Source: an uncultured Hungatella sp. (GTDB taxonomy: Bacteria > Bacillota > Clostridia > Lachnospirales > Lachnospiraceae). Taken from it: a DNA stretch of 64,000 nt. Below are positions 16,840-24,621 of this stretch, in pieces (the first letter of the stretch is position 1; every line of letters starts with the position of its first letter). The stretch is from the NCBI GenBank assembly GCA_910588505.1, contig CAJUPQ010000003.1, forward strand, positions 22,287 to 86,286, read 5' to 3'. The notes below the pieces were generated by a model that searched no databases, was not told where the DNA came from, and worked only from the letters and a program-made list of their open reading frames with translations. The position numbers were made by a program, and so were the translations under genes.

Positions 16840-18087
16840 ATGGGACGTTATTTCAGCGATGTGGTGGAGAAGGCCATAGAGGATTTATATTACTGTTATG
16901 ACAATGACAGGGCGAAACAGGCGGCGGACCGTCTGGCAGTGGCGGTGGAAGAGCATGAGGACAAAGACGCCTGCTATTTTCTGGCCTGCTGCTATTTGGG
17001 GACGCACTACAATTGGACTTATCATCCCTTTGAGGAGGATGAGGAGGCGGCCTACAGGCTTCTGGGCAAAGGAATCTCCCTGGGCAGCGCAGCGGCGGTG
17101 TTAGGGGCCCTGCGGATGAACATGCTGACGCCGGAATACCAGGAGCTTATGACGTTTTCCAGCGTTAAGGAGGCCTGGGAGGTGATCTATGAGAAGGCCC
17201 AGGACGGCTGCCAGGTCTGCCAGTATATGATTGGCAATACCTACTATTATCTGGATGTGATCGAGATCCAGGACAAAAGGGAAAGCCAGTTTGACAGCGA
17301 GGAGGCCTGGGATCGCTGGCGTCAGGAACAGATGGAGAAGAGCGTGCCCTGGTTTGAGAAGGCGTTTATGGGCGGTATGGGACTGGCGGGCCGCAATCTC
17401 TGCGATTATTATAAGAAGGGGAGAGGAGTGCTGATCCCGTCTGACCCGGATAAGGCCATGGAGGTGATCCGCCAGGGAGCGGACCGGGGATATCCGGATT
17501 GGATGTACGCGCTGGGGAGCAGGCTGTTTTTTGACCAGGACAGGAAGGACGAGGGGTTTTCCTGGGCGCTTCGGGCGGCGCAGCAGGGATATCTTCTGGC
17601 TCTGGATATCGTGGGGGACGGCTACCGCATGGGCGACGTGGCGGAGCGGAATTTTACATATGCCTTAGAGTGTTATGAGAAGAACGTGGCCTACGGAGGC
17701 GACGCCTATGCTTATGACCGGGCCGGCGAGATGTATTTTCTGGGCCAGGGGACTCCCCAGGATTACGCCAAGGCGGTGGAGTATATGGAGCAGGCCTACG
17801 CCCTGCGGGATGAGGAGAGCGGGGATCTGGATAAGCTGGGGCTGTGCTATCTCATGGGTTATGGCTGCGACCAGAATGTGGAGCGGGGAAAGCAGTTTTT
17901 GGAGCAGGGCGAGGACAGCTGGTACAAGAATTACGGCCTGGGGATGATGTACACCCAGGGCATGGGAGTGGCGAAGGATATCGAGAAAGGCATTGGATAT
18001 CTGAGGGCCGCGGGAGATTTTGAGCCTGCCAAGAAAGAGCTTTCCAGGTATAAGAAGGGCTTTTTTGGCGGATGGAAGCGGATATAG
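16840..18087 (+). CDS. Sel1-like/TPR repeat protein
   Basis: A 415-residue protein made of Sel1-like helix-turn-helix repeats. Clear units include CQYMIGNTYYYL, AGRNLCDYYKKGRGV, PDWMYALGSRLFF, AYDRAGEMYFLGQGTPQDY, LGLCYLMGYGCDQNVERG and YGLGMMYTQGMGVAKDIEKG. Such proteins are protein-protein scaffolds. No signal peptide or membrane segment is seen, so a cytoplasmic adaptor is likely. It sits directly behind the uncharacterised gene at 16453. The partner and process are unknown. The strong hairpin at 18203-18242 closes the unit. Confidence 0.88.
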   Translation: MGRYFSDVVEKAIEDLYYCYDNDRAKQAADRLAVAVEEHEDKDACYFLACCYLGTHYNWTYHPFEEDEEAAYRLLGKGISLGSAAAVLGALRMNMLTPEYQELMTFSSVKEAWEVIYEKAQDGCQVCQYMIGNTYYYLDVIEIQDKRESQFDSEEAWDRWRQEQMEKSVPWFEKAFMGGMGLAGRNLCDYYKKGRGVLIPSDPDKAMEVIRQGADRGYPDWMYALGSRLFFDQDRKDEGFSWALRAAQQGYLLALDIVGDGYRMGDVAERNFTYALECYEKNVAYGGDAYAYDRAGEMYFLGQGTPQDYAKAVEYMEQAYALRDEESGDLDKLGLCYLMGYGCDQNVERGKQFLEQGEDSWYKNYGLGMMYTQGMGVAKDIEKGIGYLRAAGDFEPAKKELSRYKKGFFGGWKRI

Positions 18088-18202
18088 ACAGAGCAGGGAC
18101 GCTGTGAAGGATAAGCCGAAAAGGTGCTGTGGTTTGCCGATGGAAGAGAATACAGACAGGATAGGAGCGCAGTGGGCCTGGGGGTTCACAGCAGGATTTT
18201 GA

Positions 18203-18242
18203 GCCGCGCCGGAGACAGAGATGGATCCGGCGCGGCCTTTTT
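18203..18242 (+). terminator. Rho-independent terminator
   Basis: gccgcgccgga (18203-18213) pairs perfectly with tccggcgcggc (18226-18236), followed by CTTTTTG. Confidence 0.92.
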
Positions 18243-18352
18243 GTGCATTGTTTTGTAAAAAAAGTAAACATAAACATTAGATTTGTAATATTTTGTAAAA
18301 TAACGTCAGAAAAAATTCAGTTATTATAAGGGATTGGTAAAGTCTTATGGGA

Positions 18353-18358
18353 TATAAT
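18353..18358 (+). promoter_or_regulatory. Possible -10 box before the transglycosylase
   Basis: A perfect TATAAT lies in an AT-rich stretch about 90 bp before the gene at 18449, but no good -35 is seen at the right distance. The 18243-18448 gap otherwise shows nothing I can name. Confidence 0.35.
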
Positions 18359-18448
18359 TTGTTAAAATAGTGATAATGGAAGTATGTAGAAACAGTAACT
18401 GTAAGTCCGGATGAATTGTACGACTATTGATTAGAAAGGAGCAGCGGG

Positions 18449-19180
18449 ATGAAAAAGTGTTTCAGAGTGTTGAGAAGTTTGTTGTTATTGGTCATGGTAG
18501 TCTGTGTCTGCTCCGGTTTAGCCGTAGTGGGCAAGGGCTATGAGGCTTACCAGGAGGCTGTGGACGAGATTAGTCTTGAGGACAAGGTAGCCGCTATCCG
18601 GGGGAAGGATTCTTTTACAGAGTATGAGGAGCTTCCCCAGATCTACGTCCAGGCGGTTATGGCTGTGGAAGATAAGCGGTTTTTGCGGCACATGGGGGTT
18701 GACCCTATCGCCATCTGCCGCGCAGTGAGGAATGATATCCTGGCAGGGAGCTTTGTGGAAGGCGGAAGCACCATCACCCAGCAGCTGGCTAAGAACCTGT
18801 ACTTTGGCCAGGACAAGGATCTGACAAGGAAGGTGGCGGAGGTGCTGGTGGCTATGGACCTTGAGCGGAATTATTCTAAGGAGGAGATCTTCGAGCTGTA
18901 TGTCAACGCCATCTATTTTGGGGACGGGTATTACGACGTAGCTTCGGCCAGCCAGGGGTATTTCGGCAAGGAGCCGGAGGACATGAACGATTATGAGTGT
19001 ACGCTCCTGGCCGGCATCCCAAACGCTCCGTCTGTCTACGCGCCCACCAGGAACCCGGAGCTGGCGGCCAAAAGGCAGCTTAAAGTGGTGGAGCGCATGG
19101 AGGTGTGCGGGTATTTTTCCACCGAGGAGGCCGAGACTGTGGCGGAGACGGTGAGTCTGATGGCCGGGGTGGTGCAGTAG
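18449..19180 (+). CDS. Monofunctional peptidoglycan transglycosylase (GT51)
   Basis: A 243-residue membrane-anchored GT51 enzyme that polymerises lipid II. One N-terminal membrane segment (about residues 9-28) is followed by the GT51 domain. Motif 1 is AVEDKRFLRHMGVDP with the catalytic Glu at 74; motif 2 is GGSTITQQLAKNLYF; RKVAEVLVAMDLE, KEEIFELYVNAIYFG and LLAGIPNAPSVYAP follow. There is no transpeptidase domain, so it is an MtgA-like monofunctional enzyme. ATG 18449 has GAAAGGAG before it. Neighbours do not form an obvious operon with it. Confidence 0.93.
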   Translation: MKKCFRVLRSLLLLVMVVCVCSGLAVVGKGYEAYQEAVDEISLEDKVAAIRGKDSFTEYEELPQIYVQAVMAVEDKRFLRHMGVDPIAICRAVRNDILAGSFVEGGSTITQQLAKNLYFGQDKDLTRKVAEVLVAMDLERNYSKEEIFELYVNAIYFGDGYYDVASASQGYFGKEPEDMNDYECTLLAGIPNAPSVYAPTRNPELAAKRQLKVVERMEVCGYFSTEEAETVAETVSLMAGVVQ

Positions 19181-19236
19181 GTTGGACAGCGTTTGCGGGA
19201 TGGGGAAAACGGTAGGTTGGGCCGAGTCCGTGGGCA

Positions 19237-19270
19237 GGGAAAACGGAAATGGTTTTCATCCGTTTTTCCC
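19237..19270 (+). terminator. Hairpin after the transglycosylase
   Basis: gggaaaacgga (19237-19247) pairs with tccgtttttccc (19259-19270). There is no T-run after it, so termination is uncertain. Confidence 0.45.
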
Positions 19271-19373
19271 GCTCATGGGGCGAAGGTCAGATGCCTTTTG
19301 TGAACAGTAAGAACGCCGCGGGGTGAGCCTGAGGCCGGAAGCGGAGAGGATAGAGAGGAGAAGGAAGGCTTGT

Positions 19374-19808
19374 ATGGAGCGGATTCTGGTCAGCGCCTGC
19401 CTGCTGGGACTTAGGTGTAGGTACAGCGGGGAGAGGAAGGCGGACGAGAGGGTGTCAGGGCTTTTAAAGAGGCAGGATGTGGTTCTGATCCCGGTGTGTC
19501 CCGAGCAGCTGGGAGGCCTTCCCACACCCAGGGAACCTGCGGAGAGAAGGGACGGCGGCGTGTGGAACCGGGCCGGACAGGAAGTGACGGAGCAGTTTTT
19601 CCAGGGAGCGGGGGAGGCCCTTAAGCTGGCAAAGCTGTACGGGTGCAGTCGGGCGATCCTAAAGGAGCGGAGCCCGTCCTGCGGCAGCGGGCAGGTCTAC
19701 GACGGAAGCTTCCAGGGGAAGCTGACACAGGGAGATGGGGTGACGGCGGAACTTTTAAAGAAAAACGGGATAACAGTGACAGGGGAAAGCGGGGCAGATC
19801 GGATCTGA
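19374..19808 (+). CDS. DUF523 domain protein
   Basis: A DUF523 family protein of 144 residues. ATG 19374 is chosen because the product then begins MERILVSACLLGLRCRYSG, the family N-terminus, with GAGGAGAAGGAAGG ahead of it. Conserved features are the early Cys residues, PVCPEQLGGLPTPR, and LKERSPSCGSGQVYDG. DUF523 is widespread in anaerobes; its conserved Cys suggest metal or redox binding, but the function is unknown. It is a single gene between the transglycosylase and the EamA exporter. Confidence 0.9.
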   Translation: MERILVSACLLGLRCRYSGERKADERVSGLLKRQDVVLIPVCPEQLGGLPTPREPAERRDGGVWNRAGQEVTEQFFQGAGEALKLAKLYGCSRAILKERSPSCGSGQVYDGSFQGKLTQGDGVTAELLKKNGITVTGESGADRI

Positions 19809-19927
19809 CGGCGGCGCCCCTGTGTTTTTGTTTAGCGGCGCGGGGTACCGGTTTTGTGGATAGTATAATTTCGGGGGCCATCCTGCCGATATAGATAGAG
19901 AGAATTGGGAAAAAGGGGGGATTTTTT

Positions 19928-20794
19928 ATGTGGGTTGTGTTTGCGTTTGGTTCAGCATTGTTTGCCGGCATTACGGCCATCCTGGCAAAGTGCGGCATCC
20001 AAAAGACGGATTCCAATGTGGCGACGGCAATCCGGACAATCGTTGTTTTACTGTTTTCCTGGCTGATGGTGCTGCTGACAGGCTCACAGTCTCAGATCGG
20101 ACAGATTGGCAGGGGGACATGGCTGTTTCTTATTCTGTCAGGCCTTGCCACAGGGGCGTCCTGGCTCTGCTATTTCAGGGCTTTGCAGCTTGGGGATATT
20201 AATAAGGTGGTTCCCATTGATAAGTCCAGCGTGATTCTTACGATTCTCCTTGCCTTTCTCTTTTTGAGAGAGGAGATTAGTCTGGCAAAAGCCTTTGGGG
20301 TTGTCCTTATTGGCACGGGCACATTTCTGATGATTGAGAAGAAAAAAACGGACGCCTCAAAGCAGACAAAGGGGAACCTGTGGTTTTTCTATGGGGCCTG
20401 CTCCGCTGTCTTTGCAAGCCTGACTTCGATTCTGGGCAAGGTGGGAATCTCAGGGGTAGAATCCAACCTGGGTACGGCAATCCGCACAGCAGTGGTACTT
20501 CTTATGGCATGGATGATGGTGTTTGTGACGGGGAAACAGAATACGGTTAAGGAAATCTCCAAAAGGGAATTGGGATTTATCTGCCTTTCCGGCCTTGCCA
20601 CAGGGGCATCCTGGCTTTGCTATTACAGGGCGCTGCAGGACGGCCTGGCCAGCGTGGTGGTTCCCATTGACAAGCTGAGTATTGTGGTGACCATTGCTTT
20701 TTCCTGGTTGGTATTCCACGAACGCCTGTCGAAAAAAGCCGGTCTGGGACTGGTTTTGATTGTGGCGGGAACATTTGTGATGCTGATTCCATAG
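19928..20794 (+). CDS. EamA/DMT family transporter
   Basis: A 288-residue inner-membrane transporter of the drug/metabolite superfamily. It has ten predicted membrane segments in two EamA repeats, easily seen because LSGLATGASWLCY(F/Y)RALQ and VVPIDK(S/L)S occur once in each half (near residues 73-105 and 220-250). The internal duplication is unusually well conserved. The substrate is unknown; such proteins usually export metabolites. A possible TATAAT at 19864 lies upstream without a clear -35. Confidence 0.92.
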   Translation: MWVVFAFGSALFAGITAILAKCGIQKTDSNVATAIRTIVVLLFSWLMVLLTGSQSQIGQIGRGTWLFLILSGLATGASWLCYFRALQLGDINKVVPIDKSSVILTILLAFLFLREEISLAKAFGVVLIGTGTFLMIEKKKTDASKQTKGNLWFFYGACSAVFASLTSILGKVGISGVESNLGTAIRTAVVLLMAWMMVFVTGKQNTVKEISKRELGFICLSGLATGASWLCYYRALQDGLASVVVPIDKLSIVVTIAFSWLVFHERLSKKAGLGLVLIVAGTFVMLIP

Positions 20795-20828
20795 TCAGTC
20801 AGGCATTTTATTTTTCAACTGTATGTTT

Positions 20829-21595
20829 TCATGGACCCCGTGAGTATGGGGTTTTTATTTTATCTTCTGTTATTGTGGATATATGGAAGAGAAAGTGTAT
20901 TTCTATCTGCTGCAGTGCTGTATTTACTGTGTCAGAAAGTTCCTTTTCTGTCTCTGCATCCTGCACCTTAAATTCTAAAATGATTCCGTCATCTTCCTGC
21001 CTTGGTTCCAGCATCACGTCATACCGGCCAAAACCGCTCTCCCTATTGGATGCCACAATGACGCAAATACCTCTTTTTCCGTAAACCCAAAACTGTCCTT
21101 ATATTTTTCTGAAGTGGTTGTCACCATCTCCAGATTGTTTAAATCGGAAAATATAGATTCCCTGCTTACCCTGGTAATACCTGTCATAATCGCCCGTTCC
21201 AGATAAGGATTTGTCTTAAAAGCCGCATTAAACAGACTTCTAATAAAAGAGGCCAGTTCTTCCCAGTATCCATTTACATAAGCTTCCTGCATAGGAGTAT
21301 CATATTCATCTAACAGAATAATTACCCTCTTCTTATAATAACGGGACAGAAACAATGACAAATAATGGAGGCTTATAGTGGTGTCTTCCTCATTCATAGT
21401 CTCTGATATCCGGTTAACATATGCCTTTTCTTGAGATGACAGGGTATCTCCTTCCAGAAGAAAACGATTTTGTATATATAGATTCATTAATATCTGGCAT
21501 ATTCTGTAGCGGGCTTTTTCGTATCTGTTTTCCTTTACCTGAATCCGTGAAGTTCTCAACTCCACAATGCCCAAGAAACAGTTAAATTCAAACAA
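20829..21595 (-). pseudogene. AAA-ATPase-like / PD-(D/E)XK protein remnant
   Basis: Two minus-strand pieces belong to the DUF1703-type family (an AAA-ATPase-like domain followed by a PD-(D/E)XK_9 nuclease-like domain). The first piece (21595 down to 21014) keeps VIILLDEYDTPMQEAYV, FIRSLFNAAFKTNPYLERA, TGITRVSRESIFSDLNN and GFTEKEVFASL, but lacks the N-terminal P-loop region. The second piece (21056 down to 20829), in another frame, keeps GFGRYDVMLEPR and ILEFKVQD from the nuclease-like domain. The middle is deleted and the frame is shifted, so it is not functional. Such genes are multicopy in gut clostridia. Confidence 0.85.
20835..20857. terminator. Short terminator hairpin
   Basis: acccc-gtgagta-tggggt followed by TTTTTATTTT, placed between the EamA gene and the convergent AAA-ATPase remnant. 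Confidence 0.65.
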
Positions 21596-21638
21596 CCTTG
21601 TATTCTCTATAGAGGTTTCTTCCCCACGAGAAGGAAAG

Positions 21639-21836
21639 ATGATCTATATCGGAAGCGACTGGAGGGATATCTCCTGGAAGTCCGAAGACGGAACCGTCCA
21701 ACAATCTACCATCCGAACCGATTATGAGATCACAGAACGCACGATTGATCGGTATGGTCAGTTTCTGTTTCCGGCGGATCTGGAGATAAACACCTGGTGG
21801 ACAAACACAGGGCTGTCTGACGATATAGAAAAATGA
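21639..21836 (+). CDS. Unidentified short ORF, probably a fragment
   Basis: ATG 21639 follows GAGAAGGAAAG and encodes about 65 residues beginning MIYIGSDWRDISWKSEDG and including RYGQFLFPADLEINTWWTN. The composition looks like a real soluble protein, but I do not recognise it, and it lies in a stretch of decayed genes. It may be the tail of a lost gene. Confidence 0.3.
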   Translation: MIYIGSDWRDISWKSEDGTVQQSTIRTDYEITERTIDRYGQFLFPADLEINTWWTNTGLSDDIEK

Positions 21837-22033
21837 ACCTAAAACCATGTCGAGAATATATGTTCGGGAAATTAGGCTTGATTTTGCCACTGTAAGACAG
21901 TATAATGGTGCTACTTTTAAAACCAATTTTTATTATGGAGTTTAAGGTACGGGAGCCGGGGGAAGAATGAGGGTAAGGTATGGGAAAATTTAATGGAAAT
22001 TTGAGCGTCAGCGCTGATCCAGTTTCTGTACTA

Positions 22034-22063
22034 TTGACAAATAAGGCCCGGAATAGGTATACT
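22034..22063 (+). promoter_or_regulatory. Sigma-A promoter of the ZIP transporter
   Basis: TTGACA (22034-22039), 18-bp spacer, TATACT (22058-22063), about 55 bp before the start. 21837-22033 shows nothing else I can name. Confidence 0.75.
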
Positions 22064-22117
22064 TTAAAATAGTTAGCGAAGACTAATGTTAAAGGATCAA
22101 AGTCAGGAGGTAATAGG

Positions 22118-22894
22118 ATGGGGGTTTTTCAGGGTATTATGATACCGTTTCTTGGGACAGTCCTTGGTTCTGCCTGCGTGCTGTTTGTGAAGGATAAGCT
22201 GAACTTGCTGGTGCAAAGGGCGCTGACCGGGTTTGCGGCGGGGGTCATGACGGCGGCTTCTATATGGAGCCTGCTGATTCCCGCAATGGAACAGTCACAG
22301 TCTCTGGGACAGTGGGCGTTTGCGCCTGCGGTGGCTGGCTTCTGGCTGGGCATTTTGTTTTTGCTGGTCTTGGACCGGACAGTGCCTCATCTGCACATGA
22401 ACAGCAGCAAGGCAGAGGGGCGGGCAAGCAGCCTGGAGAGGCAGGCGCTGCTGGTGCTGGCGGTGACGCTTCACAACCTGCCGGAGGGAATGGCTGTGGG
22501 CGTGGTTTATGCCGGATGGATTTCCGGGGATGCCGGGATTACTGCCATGGGCGCCCTGGCCCTTTCCCTTGGGATTGCCATACAGAATTTTCCGGAGGGC
22601 GCCATTATCTCCATGCCTTTGGGGGCGGAGGGAGTCAGCAGGAGAAAGGCCTTTCTTTACGGCGCCCTTTCCGGCGTGGTGGAGCCGGTGGGCGCAGGGC
22701 TGACTATGGTTGCGGCAGGACTTGTGGTCCCCCTTTTGCCTTACCTTTTAAGTTTTGCGGCCGGGGCTATGGTCTATGTGGTGGTGGAGGAGCTGATTCC
22801 GGAGATGTCGGCGGGAAAACATTCCAATGTGGGGACAGTCCTGTTTGCGGCAGGGTTTACGATTATGATGGCGCTGGATGTGGCGTTGGGATAG
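22118..22894 (+). CDS. ZIP family metal transporter
   Basis: A 258-residue divalent-metal importer (Zn2+ and related ions) of the ZIP/GufA type in the cytoplasmic membrane, with about eight membrane segments. The metal-path motifs are plain: TLHNLPEGMAVGV in one helix and AIQNFPEGAIISMPL in the next. EELIPEM near the C-terminus completes the binuclear site. A His-containing stretch, VPHLHMNSSKAEGR, forms the cytoplasmic loop. ATG 22118 has TCAGGAGGT in front. It has its own promoter; no metal-regulator operator was recognised. Confidence 0.93.
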   Translation: MGVFQGIMIPFLGTVLGSACVLFVKDKLNLLVQRALTGFAAGVMTAASIWSLLIPAMEQSQSLGQWAFAPAVAGFWLGILFLLVLDRTVPHLHMNSSKAEGRASSLERQALLVLAVTLHNLPEGMAVGVVYAGWISGDAGITAMGALALSLGIAIQNFPEGAIISMPLGAEGVSRRKAFLYGALSGVVEPVGAGLTMVAAGLVVPLLPYLLSFAAGAMVYVVVEELIPEMSAGKHSNVGTVLFAAGFTIMMALDVALG

Positions 22895-23031
22895 GGAAAT
22901 GAGAGGAATGAGAAATGAGCAGATACCATGAAGTCAGAAATGCATATAGGAACCTGGCAGGAGGAGGATCGGCATTTTATGATGGATGATAACCTGTTCC
23001 ACACTGCCCGGAAAGGTACTAGCTCTTTACT

Positions 23032-23450
23032 TTATTTAACTTGTTTCTTGATTTCTCCCGTTAGGGCATTTTCAACAGCTTTCTTTATGACAGTACTTGA
23101 ATTTATTGCCCCCGACAATTGAACCAGTCCTGCACTGGGAGAAAATCGCTCAATCCGTCTTTTGTGTCAATATTGTCCATAATGGCAATATAACGTATGC
23201 CCAAGCGGACAAAATCTTCTTCCAATAGCTGACCGACAACAAGGCGGTTTCTACCAAGTCTCGAATGGTCTTTGACAATAATCGTTCCAACTTCTCCCGC
23301 CTCGGCAAGCTCCATCAGTTCCATAAAAGACGGTCTTGTGAAGCTTACACCTGAGTATCCGTCATCCAAGAAAAATTGGGGATTCTGAAATCCGTTATCC
23401 TTTGCGTACTTGCTGACAATAAACTCCTTTCCGACAGTCGGATATGATGT
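23032..23450 (-). pseudogene. Serine recombinase N-terminal fragment
   Basis: Reading leftwards from about 23450, the frame gives SKYAKDNGFQNPQFFLDDGY, then SGVSFTRPSFMEL, KDHSRLGRNRLVVGQLLE and IRYIAIMDNIDT, ending DFLPVQDWFN. This is the resolvase domain of a Tn4451/Tn5397-like recombinase. The catalytic-serine segment at the N-terminus is gone and the protein stops after DWFN. At that point (about 23115) a different frame begins, LSGAINSSTVIKKAVENAL, running to a stop at 23032; it is the tail of an unrelated, unidentified gene joined by deletion. Confidence 0.85.
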
Positions 23451-23463
23451 TTGTAGTGATGCT

Positions 23464-23492
23464 ATTCTACCATATCTGCCGTCTTACTTCAA
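23464..23492 (-). promoter_or_regulatory. Orphan promoter of the recombinase remnant
   Basis: On the minus strand TTGAAG (23487-23492), 17-bp spacer, TAGAAT (23464-23469). It points at the recombinase fragment and probably survives from the intact element. Confidence 0.5.
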
Positions 23493-23549
23493 TGCTTTAA
23501 AGTGCGAATTAAAAATATTTTCATACCTCTATACCTAATAATGCCAAAA

Positions 23550-23575
23550 GGGCACTTCCTTATATGAAGTACCCC
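23550..23575. other. Hairpin next to the recombinase remnant
   Basis: gggcacttc (23550-23558) pairs with gaagtacccc (23566-23575) with one mismatch. It is probably a relic of the element's leader or end. Confidence 0.35.
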
Positions 23576-23734
23576 TTGGTAGGTGCTTTTCTTTTGTTTA
23601 TTTTTAGGAGAATGTGGACCGGTTCCGAAATCTGATTGCTATGGCAGCCTTTTTCTGTTATGATGGGCAGTAGGAAAAGGCAGGCGGGGATGGCCGCAGA
23701 TCGGAAGCAGCGATTAAGGGAACAGGGGGAAGAC

Positions 23735-23992
23735 ATGGCAGAATTAACATCTATGATGAATATTGGCAAGGAGATGGCAAAAAAGCTGGAATCCGTGGGG
23801 ATTGGTTCAGCGGAGGAGCTGGCCCGCCTGGGGGCGGAGCAGGCTTTCCTGAAAGTGAAGGAAAAGTATCCCAATGTCTGTCTGGTGCATTTGTATGCTC
23901 TGGAGGGCGCGGTCTGTAATGTGGAGTTTAACAGTCTTTCGGAAGGCAGGAAAAGGGAGCTGAAAGAGTTCAGTGATTTTTTGAAAGGTTAA
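23735..23992 (+). CDS. TfoX/Sxy C-terminal domain protein
   Basis: An 85-residue protein consisting only of the TfoX C-terminal helix-hairpin-helix-like domain: MNIGKEMAKKLESVGIGSAEELARLGAEQAF then NVCLVHLYALEGAV. ATG 23735 is preceded by CAGGGGGA; the frame is open further upstream but has no family match there. TfoX-type proteins in Firmicutes are not proven competence regulators. A separate TfoX N-terminal domain protein is encoded at 57614-58036, so this genome carries the two halves as different genes. Confidence 0.85.
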   Translation: MAELTSMMNIGKEMAKKLESVGIGSAEELARLGAEQAFLKVKEKYPNVCLVHLYALEGAVCNVEFNSLSEGRKRELKEFSDFLKG

Positions 23993-24013
23993 CGGAGAAA
24001 ATATTATGCTTGA

Positions 24014-24511
24014 AATGATACCACCTCCATAGGTCTTTATGCTGTCAGCAACAATCTGAACCTTGCAAGGGAATTTTAGCACAATATGGCGCGGATCGGG
24101 AAGAAGACGGAACTGTGCCAGCTGCAGGGGGAGATTGTCTGGACAGCTTATATGGCAGAGCGGACTTCCTGCGCTGTGGTTATTTCCTACTCAGGAGAAA
24201 CGCCCATTCTGATTCGGGCAGCCCAGGTGCTGAAAAAACACAAGGTTCCCATTATTCTGATTACCAATATCGGCGAAAGCAGCCTGTCCAGGATGGCGGA
24301 CTGTGTGCTGCCTATCTGCACCTGGGAGAAGCAGTATTCCAAAATCGCTACGTTTACGACGGACAGCTCTATAGCTTATGTGCTGGATGTGCTGTATTCC
24401 TGTCTGTTTGCCCTTGATTATGAGAAAAACCTCCAGCTAAAGATTGATGCGGCCAGGGAGATTGAGCAGGGGAGAGGGCAGACTACGGTGGAGATTATCA
24501 GGGAGGAGTAA
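24014..24511 (+). pseudogene. RpiR/MurR family regulator remnant
   Basis: The SIS domain of an RpiR-type transcription regulator. SIGLYAVSNNLNLAREF is followed by an in-frame TAG at 24077-24079 where the family has a Gln-like position, then HNMARIGKKTELCQLQ and the SIS core VVISYSGETPILIRAAQVLKK and VPIILITNIGESSLSRMADCV. The N-terminal helix-turn-helix domain is missing altogether. From ATG 24086 a 141-residue product could still be made, but it has no DNA-binding part. It is best treated as dead. Confidence 0.85.
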
Positions 24512-24522
24512 ATTTGCCTATT

Positions 24523-24597
24523 ATCAGGGAGGAGAATATTTACCTATTGACATAGTAGGTGAAAGGTGCTATAATTCCACCTATCAAATAAATAGGT
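24523..24597 (+). promoter_or_regulatory. Promoter with repeated acctat/ataggt operator sites
   Basis: A near-perfect sigma-A promoter, TTGACA (24547-24552), 17-bp spacer, TATAAT (24570-24575), lies before metY. It is surrounded by copies of a short motif: tacctat at 24541, agtaggt at 24554, cacctat at 24578 and ataggta at 24592, arranged as two inverted pairs that cover the -35 and the start region. An Rrf2 protein encoded by the third gene of the operon is the natural candidate ligand-sensing repressor. Confidence 0.75.
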
Positions 24598-24621
24598 AAA
24601 AGCTGGAAAGGAAGGGAAACT

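Noticed and set aside
19928..20202. Overlapping second frame within the EamA gene
   Set aside because: Shadow of the transporter; the main frame has both EamA repeats.
22928..23122. 64-codon plus-strand frame MKSEMHIGTWQEEDRHF...
   Set aside because: The first half looks protein-like, but it runs into the opposite-strand recombinase remnant; at best another small fragment, too weak to list.
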